Source of the DNA: Macrocystis pyrifera
Lineage: Eukaryota > Sar > Phaeophyceae > Laminariales > Laminariaceae
DNA length: 64,000 nucleotides
Direction: 5' to 3'
NCBI GenBank assembly: GCA_031763025.1
Contig: JASSKH010000026.1
Coordinates: forward strand, 8,358,408-8,422,407
Below, in pieces: positions 34,131 through 45,216 of this stretch; position 1 is the first letter of the stretch, and every line of letters starts with the position of its first letter. Below the pieces are notes generated by a model. That model worked only from the letters and a program-made list of their open reading frames with translations, searched no databases and was not told the DNA's origin. Made by a program: the position numbers and the translations under genes.

Positions 34131-35715
34131 AAAGCCCTGGAAAAAATTACGCAGAAATTGACACTAGGGGTTCTCCTATTATTTGTGCGACTCTTGCCTG
34201 TCGACCGAACTCAACCATTTATTCCCACATTTCCACCCACCAGGAAAAAAATACATGCGAATCAAAGGACTCCGTGGTCACTCACGAAGGTGCTGGGGCG
34301 CTCGGAATATTCTGACACCCATGAAAAAACAACATTCGGCTGGGAAGCACGACGCTTCCCACTGCCTAAAAATACACGAGACGAAGAAGGCGCGTACAAA
34401 ATGAAATCAATATGCAAACTAAACTAAGTGGCCGCGGGTATCCACTCAACTACAGCATATAGAGTTCCCCCGTTCCCACGACTACCCTATTCGTGGCTAT
34501 ACTGACTACATACAGCGGTTGCTGTCTGGAGTGCTGCCTGCACCGTACGAAACACACGGTAGTCGTGAACACAGAAAGGAACACGCCAGCTGTCTGGGGT
34601 GCTGTCAGAGTGACAACTCGCGGACATGCAGTGAGAAAAGAGCAATCGAACCAAAAACATCATACAAGTACCTGGTATCTTCGATCGATCGCCATGTCTT
34701 CCCGGAATGTCTGACAAGAAAGGTGCAGTACAGCGATGATACCACGCCCCTAATAATTGCAAGGGTCATTCCCCATGAAGGGTGCACAATTCGCCAACAC
34801 TACAAATATCAGTGACGTAAATAACAGGTACCAGGTACATACTAAGCTACTGCCTCGTAAAAGAAATCAGAAAAAACGATGACTGCTGCTCTCGTGATGG
34901 TGTGCGCGCCGGTCGTCGTGGGTCTCCGTGTGCCGTCCTGCTGCCGTTCTCCATGGCCGCCTCATCGGAACCCAATCGGTTCGCTCCTTCGCACGTGTTA
35001 CGTATATTATTACTATTATACTATTGCTACTATTAATATTATTATGCTTTGTGCATAAAGATGAACCACCGACCGGAACCCGAACCCGAACCCTACCCCG
35101 GTGACCAGCGCTTAGATGTTGTGCTTGGTACAACTCTATCAATAGGTTGATTGAGCCGGCTTGGATGCTGTGTCTGGCAAGGTTGACTCAGCCACGTACA
35201 GCAGTAATATCAATAGTATTTATAGTATAAATAAATGGGTGATACACTACCACGCACGCATGCAACTCAACCACGATATGATACTCGTATGATACGTATG
35301 ATACGGCGGTACTGAACCTTACACAGCAATGATGTCAGGAGACAGCACTTTCACCCCTTGACAGACAACAACTTTGCCTTGACATGCCTCGACTGACGCC
35401 AAACTACCATTAGTACTAATATTAATAGGTTTTAGTCTTGAACACTCGGCCCTTACACCCTTGACAGCATTCCGTGACATGTCTCCTGACATTCTTACAC
35501 AGAGTAGTACAATAGGTATGACATCTATTCCGATATCCGAATTTGACATGAACGCAAGGTCTTTCGCCGCCGACGTAAACTTTACCCGCCCCTCCCTCGC
35601 CTGCAAGCTTACAACATACCCCTGGGTAATGATAGCTTGTATTATACGAGTATATGTATATGCGTAACTTATACCTGATATACCTGGTAGATTTTACATA
35701 ACAATGCATTTCAGC

Positions 35716-35920
35716 CGGCCTCCAGCGTCGCGGGTGGGTTGGTAGAGGTGTGGCACGCGTGCGCGCGTAAGTTTTAAGATTTTAGTTTGCTGGGTTCGAG
35801 TCTCACCGAGTGCGCACGTTTTCTTGCATCAAAATTGATTATTAAAAGCAAAAAGCGCGAGAGCGTGAGTTGGCGACATTCGATGAAAATCGACGAGCAG
35901 TGAGAATGCTGAATCCTATT
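35716..35920 (+). mobile_element. SINE-1 copy, plus strand, diverged
   Basis: The head from about 35716 has GGGTTGGTAGAGG and GGGTTCGAGTCTCACC. The body has GCGCGAGAGCGTGAGTTGG and GATGAAAATCGACGAGCAG, ending in a T run where a minus-strand SINE-1 begins. The two copies meet head-away, forming an inverted pair. Confidence 0.75.
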
Positions 35921-36081
35921 TTTTTTTTTTTTTTTTTCAATCATCACTTTTACTTTCCAGCCTAACTCGTGGGAGGTTTTACCCTCAGCGATCTTCTGGA
36001 CAAGCCGTGGTCACAGGTGTCGTCCCTTCTCCCCCCCGGTACGTGCCTTTATTTTTTGTCGCGCATAGGGTTCAACATTCC

Positions 36082-37611
36082 ACACCTCGGACAGATCAGC
36101 TCACGGTAGCTCGAGCTAGCTCATTAAGGAGCTTGCTCACCGGTGATCTACGTGAGCTACGTGAGCTACGCATGTTTTCCTGGCTTGAGCTATAGGAGGG
36201 CAGCTCATCTGTACATGTTTCCCAAGCTTGAGCTATAGAGGATAGCTCATCTACACATATGTGTCCAGAGTGAGCTATAGGAGCTACACGAGCTAGCTCA
36301 TGTACCCCCGAGATGAGCTATAGGAGCTACATGAGCTACACATGTTTTCCCCGGCTTGAGATATAGGCGGTAGCCCATCTGCACATGTTTTCGATGCTTG
36401 AGCTATAGGCGGCAGCTCATCTGCACAAGTTTTTAAAGTTTGAGGTATAATAGGCGATAGCTCATCTGCATGTGTTTATAGGCGGTAGCTCATCTGCACA
36501 TATTTTCAAAGCTTAAGCTGTAGACGATATATAGCTCGTCTGCACATGTTTTTAAGGCTTGAGCTATAGGAGATAGGTGGGCTAGTTCATGAGCTGTACA
36601 AGTGACCAATACAAGTACGCAGAATGTAACGATATCAACACAAACTACCATACCTGGTATATTTTTTGTACGTACCAGGTACAGAAAGTGATATTGTATG
36701 AGATCGGATCTGTTGCTTCAGAATCTGTTCTGAAGATGCCTGACGATAGGTCGACATCCAACATAATTTGAATTTTCGCTTTTTGACACCAGAACAGCTA
36801 TATACAGCAGCTGTCAGCTGTCACCATGCACACCACAAGAGGCGCTCGCACAGAACACAACACCGACACCACACAGCAACACCCCTAGCATGCCCTCGAC
36901 CCGGGGTAGCAGCTCTAGCGGCGCTTCGGCCGTAGACCAGGCTGGCGGCGGGCAGCAACCGGATCCATCGATGGATGTGGACCCCATGAACAACGTCATC
37001 GATGTGGACGAGGACAACGATCAAACCCAGGCCAAACCCATACTATTCGTATACATACGCAATTGTCCCGGAAGGTGGGCTTTTTTAGCTACATATATTA
37101 TTAGACGCATGTATTGCTGAGAAAGAGCTACAATGAGCTGCGTGCATGAGCTATGATTACGTTCTCCGGGGGGTGAGCTATAGGCGATAGCTCATCTACA
37201 CATGTTTTCCCTGCTTGAGCTATAGGCGGTAGCTCATCTGCACGTACGTTCCCGGCTTGAGCTATAGGTGGCAGCTCATCTGCACATGTTTTGAAGGCTT
37301 GAGCTATAGGTGGTAGCTCATCTGCACATGTTTTGAAGGCTTGAGCTATAGGCAGTAGCTTATCTGCACATGTTTTGAAGGCTTGAGCTATAGAGGATAG
37401 CTCATCTATACATGTTTTCCCAGGCTGAGCTATAGGAGCTGCATGAGCTAGCTCATCTGCCCCCGAGATAAGCTATAGGAGCTACATGAGCTACACATAC
37501 ATGTTTCCCCCGGCTTGAGCTATATATAGGCTGTGGCTCATCTGTACATGTTTTCGAAGCTTGAGCTATACACGATAGATGAGCTAACTCATGAGCTGTC
37601 CGGGGTGTGTA
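36082..37611. mobile_element. hAT-like non-autonomous element carrying a minisatellite
   Basis: It is flanked by the 8 bp duplication AACATTCC (36074-36081 and 37612-37619), verified against uninterrupted SINE-1 copies. The ends are ACACCTCGGACAG and, on the other strand, ACACCCCGGACAG. Two arrays of about 43-46 bp units (TTGAGCTATAGGCGGTAGCTCA core, itself an inverted repeat) lie at about 36100-36600 and 37120-37600. Between them is a GC-richer core with a 76-residue frame (36890-37120). An 8 bp duplication is typical of hAT. No transposase domain was seen. Confidence 0.82.
36890..37120 (+). CDS. Short acidic frame inside the hAT-like element
   Basis: 76 residues: an N-terminal Ser/Gly-rich stretch (MPSTRGSSSSGASAVDQ), an acidic run (MDVDPMNN, DVDEDNDQ), then ILFVYIRNCPGR followed by GTGGGC that could be a splice donor. 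Its composition differs from the AT-rich arrays around it. It could be a first exon of a lost transposase or a captured host exon; function unknown. Confidence 0.3.
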   Translation: MPSTRGSSSSGASAVDQAGGGQQPDPSMDVDPMNNVIDVDEDNDQTQAKPILFVYIRNCPGRWAFLATYIIRRMYC

Positions 37612-37799
37612 AACATTCCCACTGCTCGTCGATTTTCATCGAATGTAGCTAACTCACGCTCTCGCGCTTTCCGCTGATCAATTTATATGCAAGAAAAAGT
37701 CCCTACGAGCATGCACTCGGTGAGACTTGAACCCACGAAATTGATGTTGATAGGCACGCGGACAACCTACCAAGCCACCGGGGACGCCGGTGCGAGATG

Positions 37800-37895
37800 A
37801 AAATGAAGGCACGTGCTCGTACCGGGGGGGAGGAGGGACGACAGCGAAGCTGTGACCACTGCGTGTCCAGAAGATCGCCGAGGGTAAAACCTCGT
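37800..37895 (+). repeat. SINE-1 body fragment, plus strand
   Basis: It matches the SINE-1 body from AGGCACGTGC to GGGTAAAACCTC but lacks the tRNA-like head. It is directly followed by a truncated MITE-2. Confidence 0.7.
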
Positions 37896-37897
37896 TT

Positions 37898-38090
37898 TCG
37901 GACTGCAGTCCCGTTTTGGGGATGTACTACTACGGGGGTCCATAGTTAGGGGGACCTATCGTATACACACATAGAAACCTATATATTCACCTATTTTTAC
38001 TAACAATATTTGGTCCTATTTACTATGGTCCCCCGTAATACTTAGAATTTGATTGCTTTGTCCCAAAACGGGACTGCATTTCTAAAGGGG
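37898..38090. mobile_element. MITE-2 (piggyBac-like) with a nested MITE-1
   Basis: The outer element has inverted ends built on GGACTGCAGTCCCGTTTTGG, the right end reading CTAAAGGGG then TTAA at 38091-38094. The left end is truncated. A MITE-1 in inverse orientation is inserted at 37930-38039 with TA flanks. Confidence 0.8.
37930..38039. mobile_element. MITE-1 copy nested in MITE-2
   Basis: 110 bp, inverted relative to the other copies, TA at both sides. The ends are CTACGGGGGTCCATAG and CTATGGTCCCCCGTAA. Confidence 0.9.
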
Positions 38091-38135
38091 TTAAGCTGGG
38101 AAGTACAAGTGATGAGAAAGATATATATGTTAAAA

Positions 38136-40825
38136 GGGTAATGCTATTTGCGACACCGCGTCACGTTCGCGGCACATACCTCACATTGGCTCCGCACCGC
38201 CAGGGATGTGTTGGCATGGTGCACAGGGCCATCATTGAAGCTATCGCATGGCCGAAACGGGCCAGGACTCGACGAGATATATCTGGCATACTCAGCACTG
38301 GTGCACCCACTAAACGTCCAGATCGGTGTCGCAAATAAGTCTTATTTGCGACACGCGTGTCGCAAATACCGTATTCACGACACCGCGACGTGGTTGCCCC
38401 ACACCCTCCGGATCGGCAAATCACTGTCATTATAGTCTCAGCACGGTGTAGGGCGACCATTGAAGCTATCGTGTAGCCAAAACGGGCCAGTACTCGAGGG
38501 GATATGGGGTATCCTGGTACACCCGCAGAATCGTCTGGCTGGTGTCGCAAATACCGTATTTGCGACGACGCGACGTGGTTGCCGCATACGCTCCGAATCC
38601 GCGACGCACTACTAGTAGGGTCTCAGCATGGTGTAGGACTACCATTGAAGCCATCGTGTAGCCAAAGCGGGCCAGTACTCGAGGAGATATGGGGTATCCT
38701 GGTACAACCCGTAGAATCTGGCTGATGTCGCAAATAAGGCTTATTTGCGACACGCGTATATCCAGAACGGGCCAGTACTCAAGAGGATACTACTGTATGT
38801 GGTATCCTGGTGATCCTAGTTCACCGTCAGAATATTCAGACTGGTGTCGTAAGGCTGCATTTGACGACATCGCACGACGTTCGCCGCGCGCGCCCCCGTT
38901 TAGACCAGGACTACCACGGTGTCTTATTAATATCATGAGCTCGGACTACCACTGCTGTACACCATTTTCCCACGAGTACAGCGATCTTAGCCACGTCATC
39001 ATGAATCGATGGATTTGAAATTAACTTGGCTATTGCCGCGCCGTGTTCTTCGGGCGTACGTACCATTATGCATAACTGAGAGCGCTGGTATCGTTCAAAG
39101 CGCCGGGTGCTCTGTTTACGCGTCAATGAACATTGGGCACCAATAACGGGCAAAGACGTAATGTTGTGCATGCTATGCTCTGCATTGTACGTTTTTTGCA
39201 CTAGTCAGTGGATGCTATTATATAGCGAAATAGGTGGGTGTAATATATGTCATCCACAGTATCATAGTACCACAGTAAAATCAGCGTTCGTTCCGTGCAA
39301 CCATCATCACCCACCAATCTGGTTGTTTAATTGTTTAATTGCCCTTCAACATCCGTGTAAAAGCGCCTATCGCTCAGGCGTTTACCAACGCCTATCGTTC
39401 TGGCGCACAAAACTGAACAAACCTTCGAAACGCTGTACACAGTTTTTGTCGGAATAATTCAGCAACGAACACACCCTATACATGCACAGAGAGCGGCCAT
39501 GCTATAGCTTCCCTAGTTATGCGTCATGTTATTAATAGCTGTGCGCGCTCTTTCCGACATATTATCCTGCTTGTCGTTGCACCAGCAGCAGTCCACAGTA
39601 TCCGCACTGCTGTAGTATTGACATACACTATAGTCTTCTACTAGTAACTTGGGGCACATGCGTAGTACGTAGTTTGTAAACAGATTCCCGATGTTTTATC
39701 GGTGGTGAAACATACAATAGAAACCCTCAGCGGACTGCACTGCACGAGTTCAATGTAAGCGGCAGAGGGGTGAACCGTCTTGTTCATGGTGATGAAATCG
39801 GAATGTATAACGCGTGTAGAAGGTCGTGGGGTTCGTAGGCTGCTTGTAAGGTGTCCTCCGATGCCCTGAGGTATTGTGCAGAGTTCCCACCGTGCTGCTG
39901 TACACAAGGGTGCTGGTTGGGGGTTTCCATACCATACCTTTAGGCAGATGTATACGAAGGGAACCCCAAGCAATAAGGAAGACTCACCAACATCCCGCAA
40001 CTCCAGCAGATTGTGCGCGCAGACCTGCCCCACTCATACCATGCGGAGTCTCCTCGTCCAGCTACGCAGTCAATTCCCGATTGCTTTGGATGCCCTGGTC
40101 GTCGAGGCAGTCTGGTGGATTATGTACAATTTTCGCGCTCCTAGCCTATCGTATTTTTGTGTCTGCTCTGTGTAGCACAGTAGAAGAGCTACGTTGAATA
40201 TTCTGGGGGTGTACTAGGAGACCCCATACCTCCTCGAGTACACGCCCATTTTGGCTACACGATAGCTTCAATGGTAGCCCTACACCATGCATAGACTCTA
40301 ATAGTGGTGCTCTGCCGATCCGGAGGGTGCACGGCAACCACGGCGCGGTGTCGCAAATACGGTATTTGCGACACGCGTGTCGCAAATAGGACCTATTTGC
40401 GACACCAGCCAGAAGATTCTGCGGGTTGTACCAGGATACCCCATATCTCCTCGAGTACTGGCCCGTTTTGGCTACACGATAGCTTCAATGGTAGCCCTAC
40501 ACCGTGCTGAGACTATAATGATAGCGATTTGCCGATCCGGAGGGTGTGGGGCAACCACGTCGCGGTGTCGTGAATACGGTATATACCGATCTGGACGTTT
40601 TGCGGGTGCACCAGTATGCCAGATATCTCGTCGAGTCCTGGCCCGTTTCGGCCATGCGATAGCTTCAATGATGACCCTGCACCATGCCAACACATCCCTG
40701 GCGGTGCGGAGCCAATGTGAGGTATGTGCCGCGAACGTGACGCGGTGTCGCAAATAAGCCGCTTATTTGCGACACCGTGTCGCAAATAAGAAATTACGAC
40801 ACCGATGTCGCAAGTAGCATTACCC
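38136..40825. mobile_element. MULE-like non-autonomous element with long inverted ends
   Basis: It starts GGGTAATGCTATTTGCGACA and ends in the inverse. It is flanked by ATGTTAAAA (38127-38135) and ATGTTGAAA (40826-40834), a 9 bp duplication with one mismatch, which fits Mutator-like elements. Inverted arms of about 650 bp consist of diverged units with the palindromic pair TGTCGCAAATA and TATTTGCGACA, plus a GGGCCAGTACTCGAGGAGAT-like block. The core (38930-40190) is unique with no transposase found. Confidence 0.8.
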
Positions 40826-40924
40826 ATGTTGAAACGTCATGCACTGATCCTGCTGTATCTAGGCAACATACCAGGTAGGGTATTGACTGGCTTGAATTTC
40901 GATACGTGGGAGAGAGCGAAGCGA

Positions 40925-41110
40925 GCCCAATTACCCCCTCTCCCGACTGGCGAGATGGGCCATTTTTTTTTTCTTGTTGCCAATCTCATTTCTTATCCTT
41001 CGCCCTTCTTTCTTCTCTCCTTCCCACAACGGTTCTTGCCTTGCATTTTTATCCCGACAAGACGTCAGCCCTTTCTTCCCGCGTCGACTCGCATCAAATT
41101 GCGATCCCCC
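40925..41110 (-). repeat. SINE-2 body fragment
   Basis: It shares TTCGCCCTTCTTTCTTCTC, ACGGTTCTTGCCTTG, GACAAGACGTCAGCC and GTCGACTCGCATC with the fuller copies at 43570-43795 and 48876-49207. Confidence 0.7.
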
Positions 41111-41164
41111 TCATGCATTGTCTACTCTGCTTGGTGCATATCAAAGTAATATATCTGATGCTGT

Positions 41165-41285
41165 GTCGTAGGTTCGTGAGCACAAAGCTGGTATGTAGGA
41201 TTGAAGAATCGGCACGGACACTGGTTGTCCCGGATGTCCACGAGCAGAAAGAAGAACGAACGGTTTATTAGTGTGAAGAACACAC
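41165..41285. repeat. Dispersed repeat R4
   Basis: The core GGATTGAAGAATCGGCACGG, then GGACACTGGTTGT and GTGTGAAGAACACAC, is shared with about 55975-56090. In inverse it is shared with 11950-12085 and 22915-23045, and a piece lies near 8065-8115. Class unknown. Confidence 0.7.
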
Positions 41286-41354
41286 ACACACGCTGTTGAC
41301 AATAGGCGCTCTCAGCAGTTGGTTCCGTTTTGTAGCTCCGTTTACAAATAAACT

Positions 41355-41590
41355 TTATTTTTAAAATTGTCTTGTTGACCCGGGCAGCATCCAGGGAAGC
41401 CACTAGCCTACATCTTTGGCAAGGAATTACATAAAGAATACGCGCGTTCGGCTTATCGTAACACTTGTAAAATTCGGTAAAAATGGAATATAGACGAGAC
41501 GTATTGCGCAGCTTGTAAAGTTGAGTGTCAACTATCAATACTTAATCGGTTTAACTCACAGCTGACGTATCTCATAAATTTATAAAATAA
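41355..41590. repeat. Dispersed repeat R3, longest copy
   Basis: It matches 30250-30490 over most of its length: TGTTGACCCGGGCAGCATCC, AAATTCGGTAAAAATGGAAT, AGACGAGACGTATT and AACTCACAGCTGACGTAT. No coding potential; ends not resolved. Confidence 0.7.
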
Positions 41591-41595
41591 ACTCC

Positions 41596-41692
41596 AAAGT
41601 TAGACCCATCTGGGATTCGAACTCCAGCCATCAACCCATAGCAGCACTCGAGGGTACCACTATAAATACCCCATCAAAGCGACCCAATCAAT
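41596..41692 (-). repeat. SINE-2 tRNA-like head (isolated)
   Basis: Minus strand: GGGTCGCTTTGATGGG, GTGGTACCCTCGAGTG and a B box GGAGTTCGAATCCC. It shares GTGGTACCCTCGA with the SINE-2 head at about 49125-49207. An insertion in the A-box side and mismatched stems argue against a working tRNA. Confidence 0.6.
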
Positions 41693-41844
41693 TTAACGGA
41701 CGACGGCGAAACACAATGTAGACGGCCAAGCACGTTCCGACAGCAGCATTTTTATAGTACGATCGTATTAATAGTAGTGAACCACAACACAATCGAAACA
41801 TTTTTTTCGATCCCGCCGTTGATTGAAACGCACGATTAAATCGG

Positions 41845-41995
41845 GTAAATACACAGTTCGATGCGAGTCGACAAGGGAAGACAGGGCCGAAGTCTTCTCG
41901 CGATAAAAAATGCCTGCCAAGGCAAGAACCGCAGCAGTAGGGAGGAGAGAGAAAAGAAGGGCGAGGATCATAAATGGGACGGAAAAAAAAAAAAA
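41845..41995 (+). repeat. SINE-2 body fragment, plus strand
   Basis: GATGCGAGTCGACAAGGGAA, GAAGTCTTCTCGCGATAAAA and GGCAAGAACCGCAGCAGTAG match the SINE-2 body. It ends in a long A run. Confidence 0.75.
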
Positions 41996-42441
41996 CGCAC
42001 ACACATACACATTTATAGCACATATCACACTGGCCCTCCGCGTCGTCGTCGGGTAAATACATCATGGTGGCCGCGGCAAAATAGAATCGTCGCAATGTTA
42101 CCTGCCGGGTTCATTACGGTACAACAAAAAACAAAACTAGGCTTGCAACTTGCAAGGTTGAAGCTCAGAAGTATCGACTATTGTTTAGCGATGAGTCAGT
42201 CAGACACACAGTTTACTATTAATAACTGGCGTATTTATAATCTCTCCTCTGTGTTAATACAATAAATATGTACCATTACGAGCGAATGAATGCGTTTCTG
42301 CAGTTAAGAAGGCGCCTCGAAGACAGGTACCCCTCTCGAGTGGCCTGACGCCTTCTCCTCCGCCGTGACGCTCACAAAATTTCCATCAACCCACACAACA
42401 AGTTGACGACATTTACAAACATCCTCCTGAGTGAACTCCTA

Positions 42442-42550
42442 TTACCGGGGACCATAGTAAATAGGACCAAATATTGTTGGTAAAAATAGGTAAATATATA
42501 TATGTTTTTTAGTGTGTACCGTAGGTCTTATTTACTATGGACCCCCGTAA
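42442..42550. mobile_element. MITE-1 copy
   Basis: 109 bp, TA flanks at 42440-42441 and 42551-42552. First of three independent copies within 440 bp. Confidence 0.92.
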
Positions 42551-42592
42551 TAGTTCAGTTATACCTGGTACTCTCTTTGAATAACCCTACTA

Positions 42593-42702
42593 TTCCGAGG
42601 GACGGTAGTGAATAGGACCAAATATTCTTAGTAAAAATCGGGCAATATATAGGTTTTTGTGTGTATCGTAGGTCCTACCATATTTACTATGGTCCGCCGT
42701 AA
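42593..42702. mobile_element. MITE-1 copy
   Basis: 110 bp, TA flanks at 42591-42592 and 42703-42704. The right repeat carries a short insertion (CCTACCATATTTAC). Confidence 0.9.
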
Positions 42703-42771
42703 TACTGTAGTTACAACCTCTGTGGGTCACTGGTTCACAATGTCCTGAGCCAGTGGGTGGCACTATTACTA

Positions 42772-42877
42772 TTACGGAGGGCCATTGTTAATAGGACCAA
42801 AATATTCTTAGTAAAAATAGGGAAATATATAGGGTTTTGCGTGTACCGTAGGTCCTATTTACTATGGTCCCCCGTAA
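42772..42877. mobile_element. MITE-1 copy
   Basis: 106 bp, TA flanks at 42770-42771 and 42878-42879. The left end is slightly diverged (TTACGGAGGGCCATTG). Confidence 0.9.
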
Positions 42878-43089
42878 TAGGTGCTCCGCGCTTGCCCTCG
42901 GTATAAGGCTAGATTCACCTTCGAGAAGCGATATGTCATAAAGGCTTAGGTTGGGTAGGCGATTGGTGACCTGTTTGCTACGAGTGGCCCGACAAACTAC
43001 GACCGAAACAAATGGCGTCGTCGGCAGCACATGGGTCGTTCGGCGTGAAGTTCGAAATCTCACGTCCGCCATGAAAAAAGGCTTTTTAA

Positions 43090-43184
43090 CCCTTTTAGAA
43101 CCGCAATCCCGTTTTGCCGGCAAACTACTTAGAATTTGAGTGGTTTGTCCCCCAATCGGGACTGCAGTTCTAAAACAAAAGGGG
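43090..43184. mobile_element. MITE-2 (piggyBac-like) copy
   Basis: It begins CCCTTTTAGAACCGCAATCC after TTAA (43086-43089). It ends GGGACTGCAGTTCTAAAACA plus AAAGGGG before a slightly altered TTAA (TAA). TTAA targets and CCCT ends fit piggyBac. Confidence 0.8.
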
Positions 43185-43569
43185 TAAGGAAGAGTGAATT
43201 TCCTCGTGTCAAGAATCTTATTGAACACTCTTCCTGGGTCCCCAGAAATGGTTGAGATTTTCGGACCATTAATAGGCACGTAGGGCCTCATACGAAGACC
43301 AAGAACCTCGCTGTTCCGGAGGGGGAGAGAGAGTTATAAGGCTTATATTGTGTAGGCGATTGGTTATAACCTTTTACCAGTAGCCTAACGGACTATTAAT
43401 AGGACTTTAACACGATACCTTTGCATCACTTACCCTGCCTATCGTACATATCATGTATCTATCGTGTGTATCAACACGCAAGACAGATAACACTCCACCT
43501 GGGGTCGCTTTTCCGGGCCGGTTTTGCTCAAAACAAGGGGGATACACGCAAAACAAGAGCGCTTTGGGA

Positions 43570-43795
43570 AAGATCTCGTAGAGATCTTTTTCTTCTTCTT
43601 TTTTTGCCATCCTACTTATTATCTTCGCCCTTCTTCTCTCTCTCCTTCCTAGTCGTGACGCAGATCCAGGGGCACACAGCAGGCTCTTCTCCCTCCCTCC
43701 CATTACGGTTCTTGCCTTGGCAGGCGTTTTTATCGCCACAAGACTTCATTAAGGCCCTTCCTTCCCTCGTCGACTCGCATCGAGTTATATATGTG
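43570..43795 (-). repeat. SINE-2 body copy
   Basis: It matches 48876-49080: TTATCTTCGCCCTTCTTCTC, CTAGTCGTGACGCAGATCC, CACACAGCAGGCTCT and GTCGACTCGCATCGAG. No tRNA-like head found adjacent. Confidence 0.75.
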
Positions 43796-45216
43796 ATGAG
43801 TTATATACTGGTATATATATAATTTATAGACGCATCGCTCGAGTTTTGCTCTCTCCTGGTTGTCGTGGAAAATTGGCCTGGAAATTCGTATTGCACGTAC
43901 GAAGCGGTGTGTTGTTCTGCGTGTTAAACGGGCAGGCTGGGTTCAATAGCGGTGCGTCAGACACAACGCATTACTCCTGGTGCGCGGATTTCGTAGTACG
44001 GCGTACCTGCAGCCTCGTCTGGGTGCGGTGTGTCCGGAGGCAGGTTGGCACCGTCGCGGAAAGCTGATAGGTGCTGCCTGGACAGAGGAAGCGCTCACTG
44101 AGGGACTCAGCTGGGTTCGGCAATAAGTAGGGAGTAGAGGCCGATCGTCGACGAGCGGAGAATGGACTTGGTTGACCTCTTGCCGAATTAGATTGTTTTT
44201 TACACGACCAGGACGAGGGAGGCGCTTCGGTGGAAACATTGTTTTACTGTGCTCACGAGAAGAGAAAGGGACACACGGGGAAGGGGCGGCGGCAGAGCGT
44301 GCGGGGCGCTGTAGAGCATTGAGTAGGGCCTCCCTGAGACTGAAGTACGCCCGGAGCAACACCAGCCAGCGCCAAGATGATATCGACCCCCGTACGAGAG
44401 TGTGGGCTCTCCGCATTGGCGTTCACGTATTCTTTCCCGATATTTCCAGCCCTCGTGCCGGTGCTTGTTGTTGCTGGCCTTGCTCGTCATGCGCATGGCT
44501 GTCATGCTGGCATGTAGGGTCGCGGATGTCAAGCGCGAACATGCTTTTGCGCCGCGAGCGTGGCGTGTTCGAGCCGTTGTAGGAGGGGGGGGGGCGCCGT
44601 GGTGCGAAGACGGCGACCGACTCCTCTCTTGTACACACGCAGGCGTCAATACCTCGCCCCCCACCCGCCTCCTTCATTATTTTCGTTGTCTTGCCCGCGC
44701 CTTCGGAAAACGAAAAGGCTTTGGCATGCCTATACGAACATATGAACGGGGAGGAAACATGGTGCCATTCAATCGATCCAGAACCGCCTGGCAGCGCGCG
44801 CGTTCGATTGCGTTGCTTCTGAAACTGAGCAGACGGCCAAAGGAGACGCACTCAACGATATTGGTCCTGAAGCATTTATATCATGTTTTCACAAAATAAA
44901 TAAATAGAAACACGAATATTTTACCTAAAACCCAAACAAACATTTAAGTAGCTACTTCACCCACCCTCCCCCTTTATTCCCGTAATAATCATACTATAAC
45001 ACAGTTTGATTGTGGGCTCTACATGTTTGCGCTGTTTGCCGAGAGAAGACTGTACGTTTCTGACGCAGCAGCGAGCTAGCTCGCTGTGTCACGTCGAGTC
45101 CAGTTAGGACGCATTTTTGACCAAAATTCCCCTTTCTGCCGTCCCGTGCTGTGCATCCTTTTCTGATCAACGTCCGATGTGGGCAACGAAACGCGCACAC
45201 TGTTTGCTTCATGCAG

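Larger units (their letters stand above)
35921..37788 (-). mobile_element. SINE-1 copy split by a hAT-like element
   Basis: The tail side is at 35921-36081 and the head side at 37612-37788. Joined across the insertion they match 11630-11946. The head keeps CAAGCCACCGGGGACGCC at its end. Confidence 0.85.

Noticed and set aside
33147-34140. hAT element with AGGGCT ends around the GACCCG repeats
   Set aside because: The 8 bases outside the two ends do not match (GGGATCTT versus GAAAAAAT), and the ends differ.
41596-41692. tRNA gene on the minus strand
   Set aside because: B box is good, but the A-box region is disrupted and it shares a head with SINE-2.
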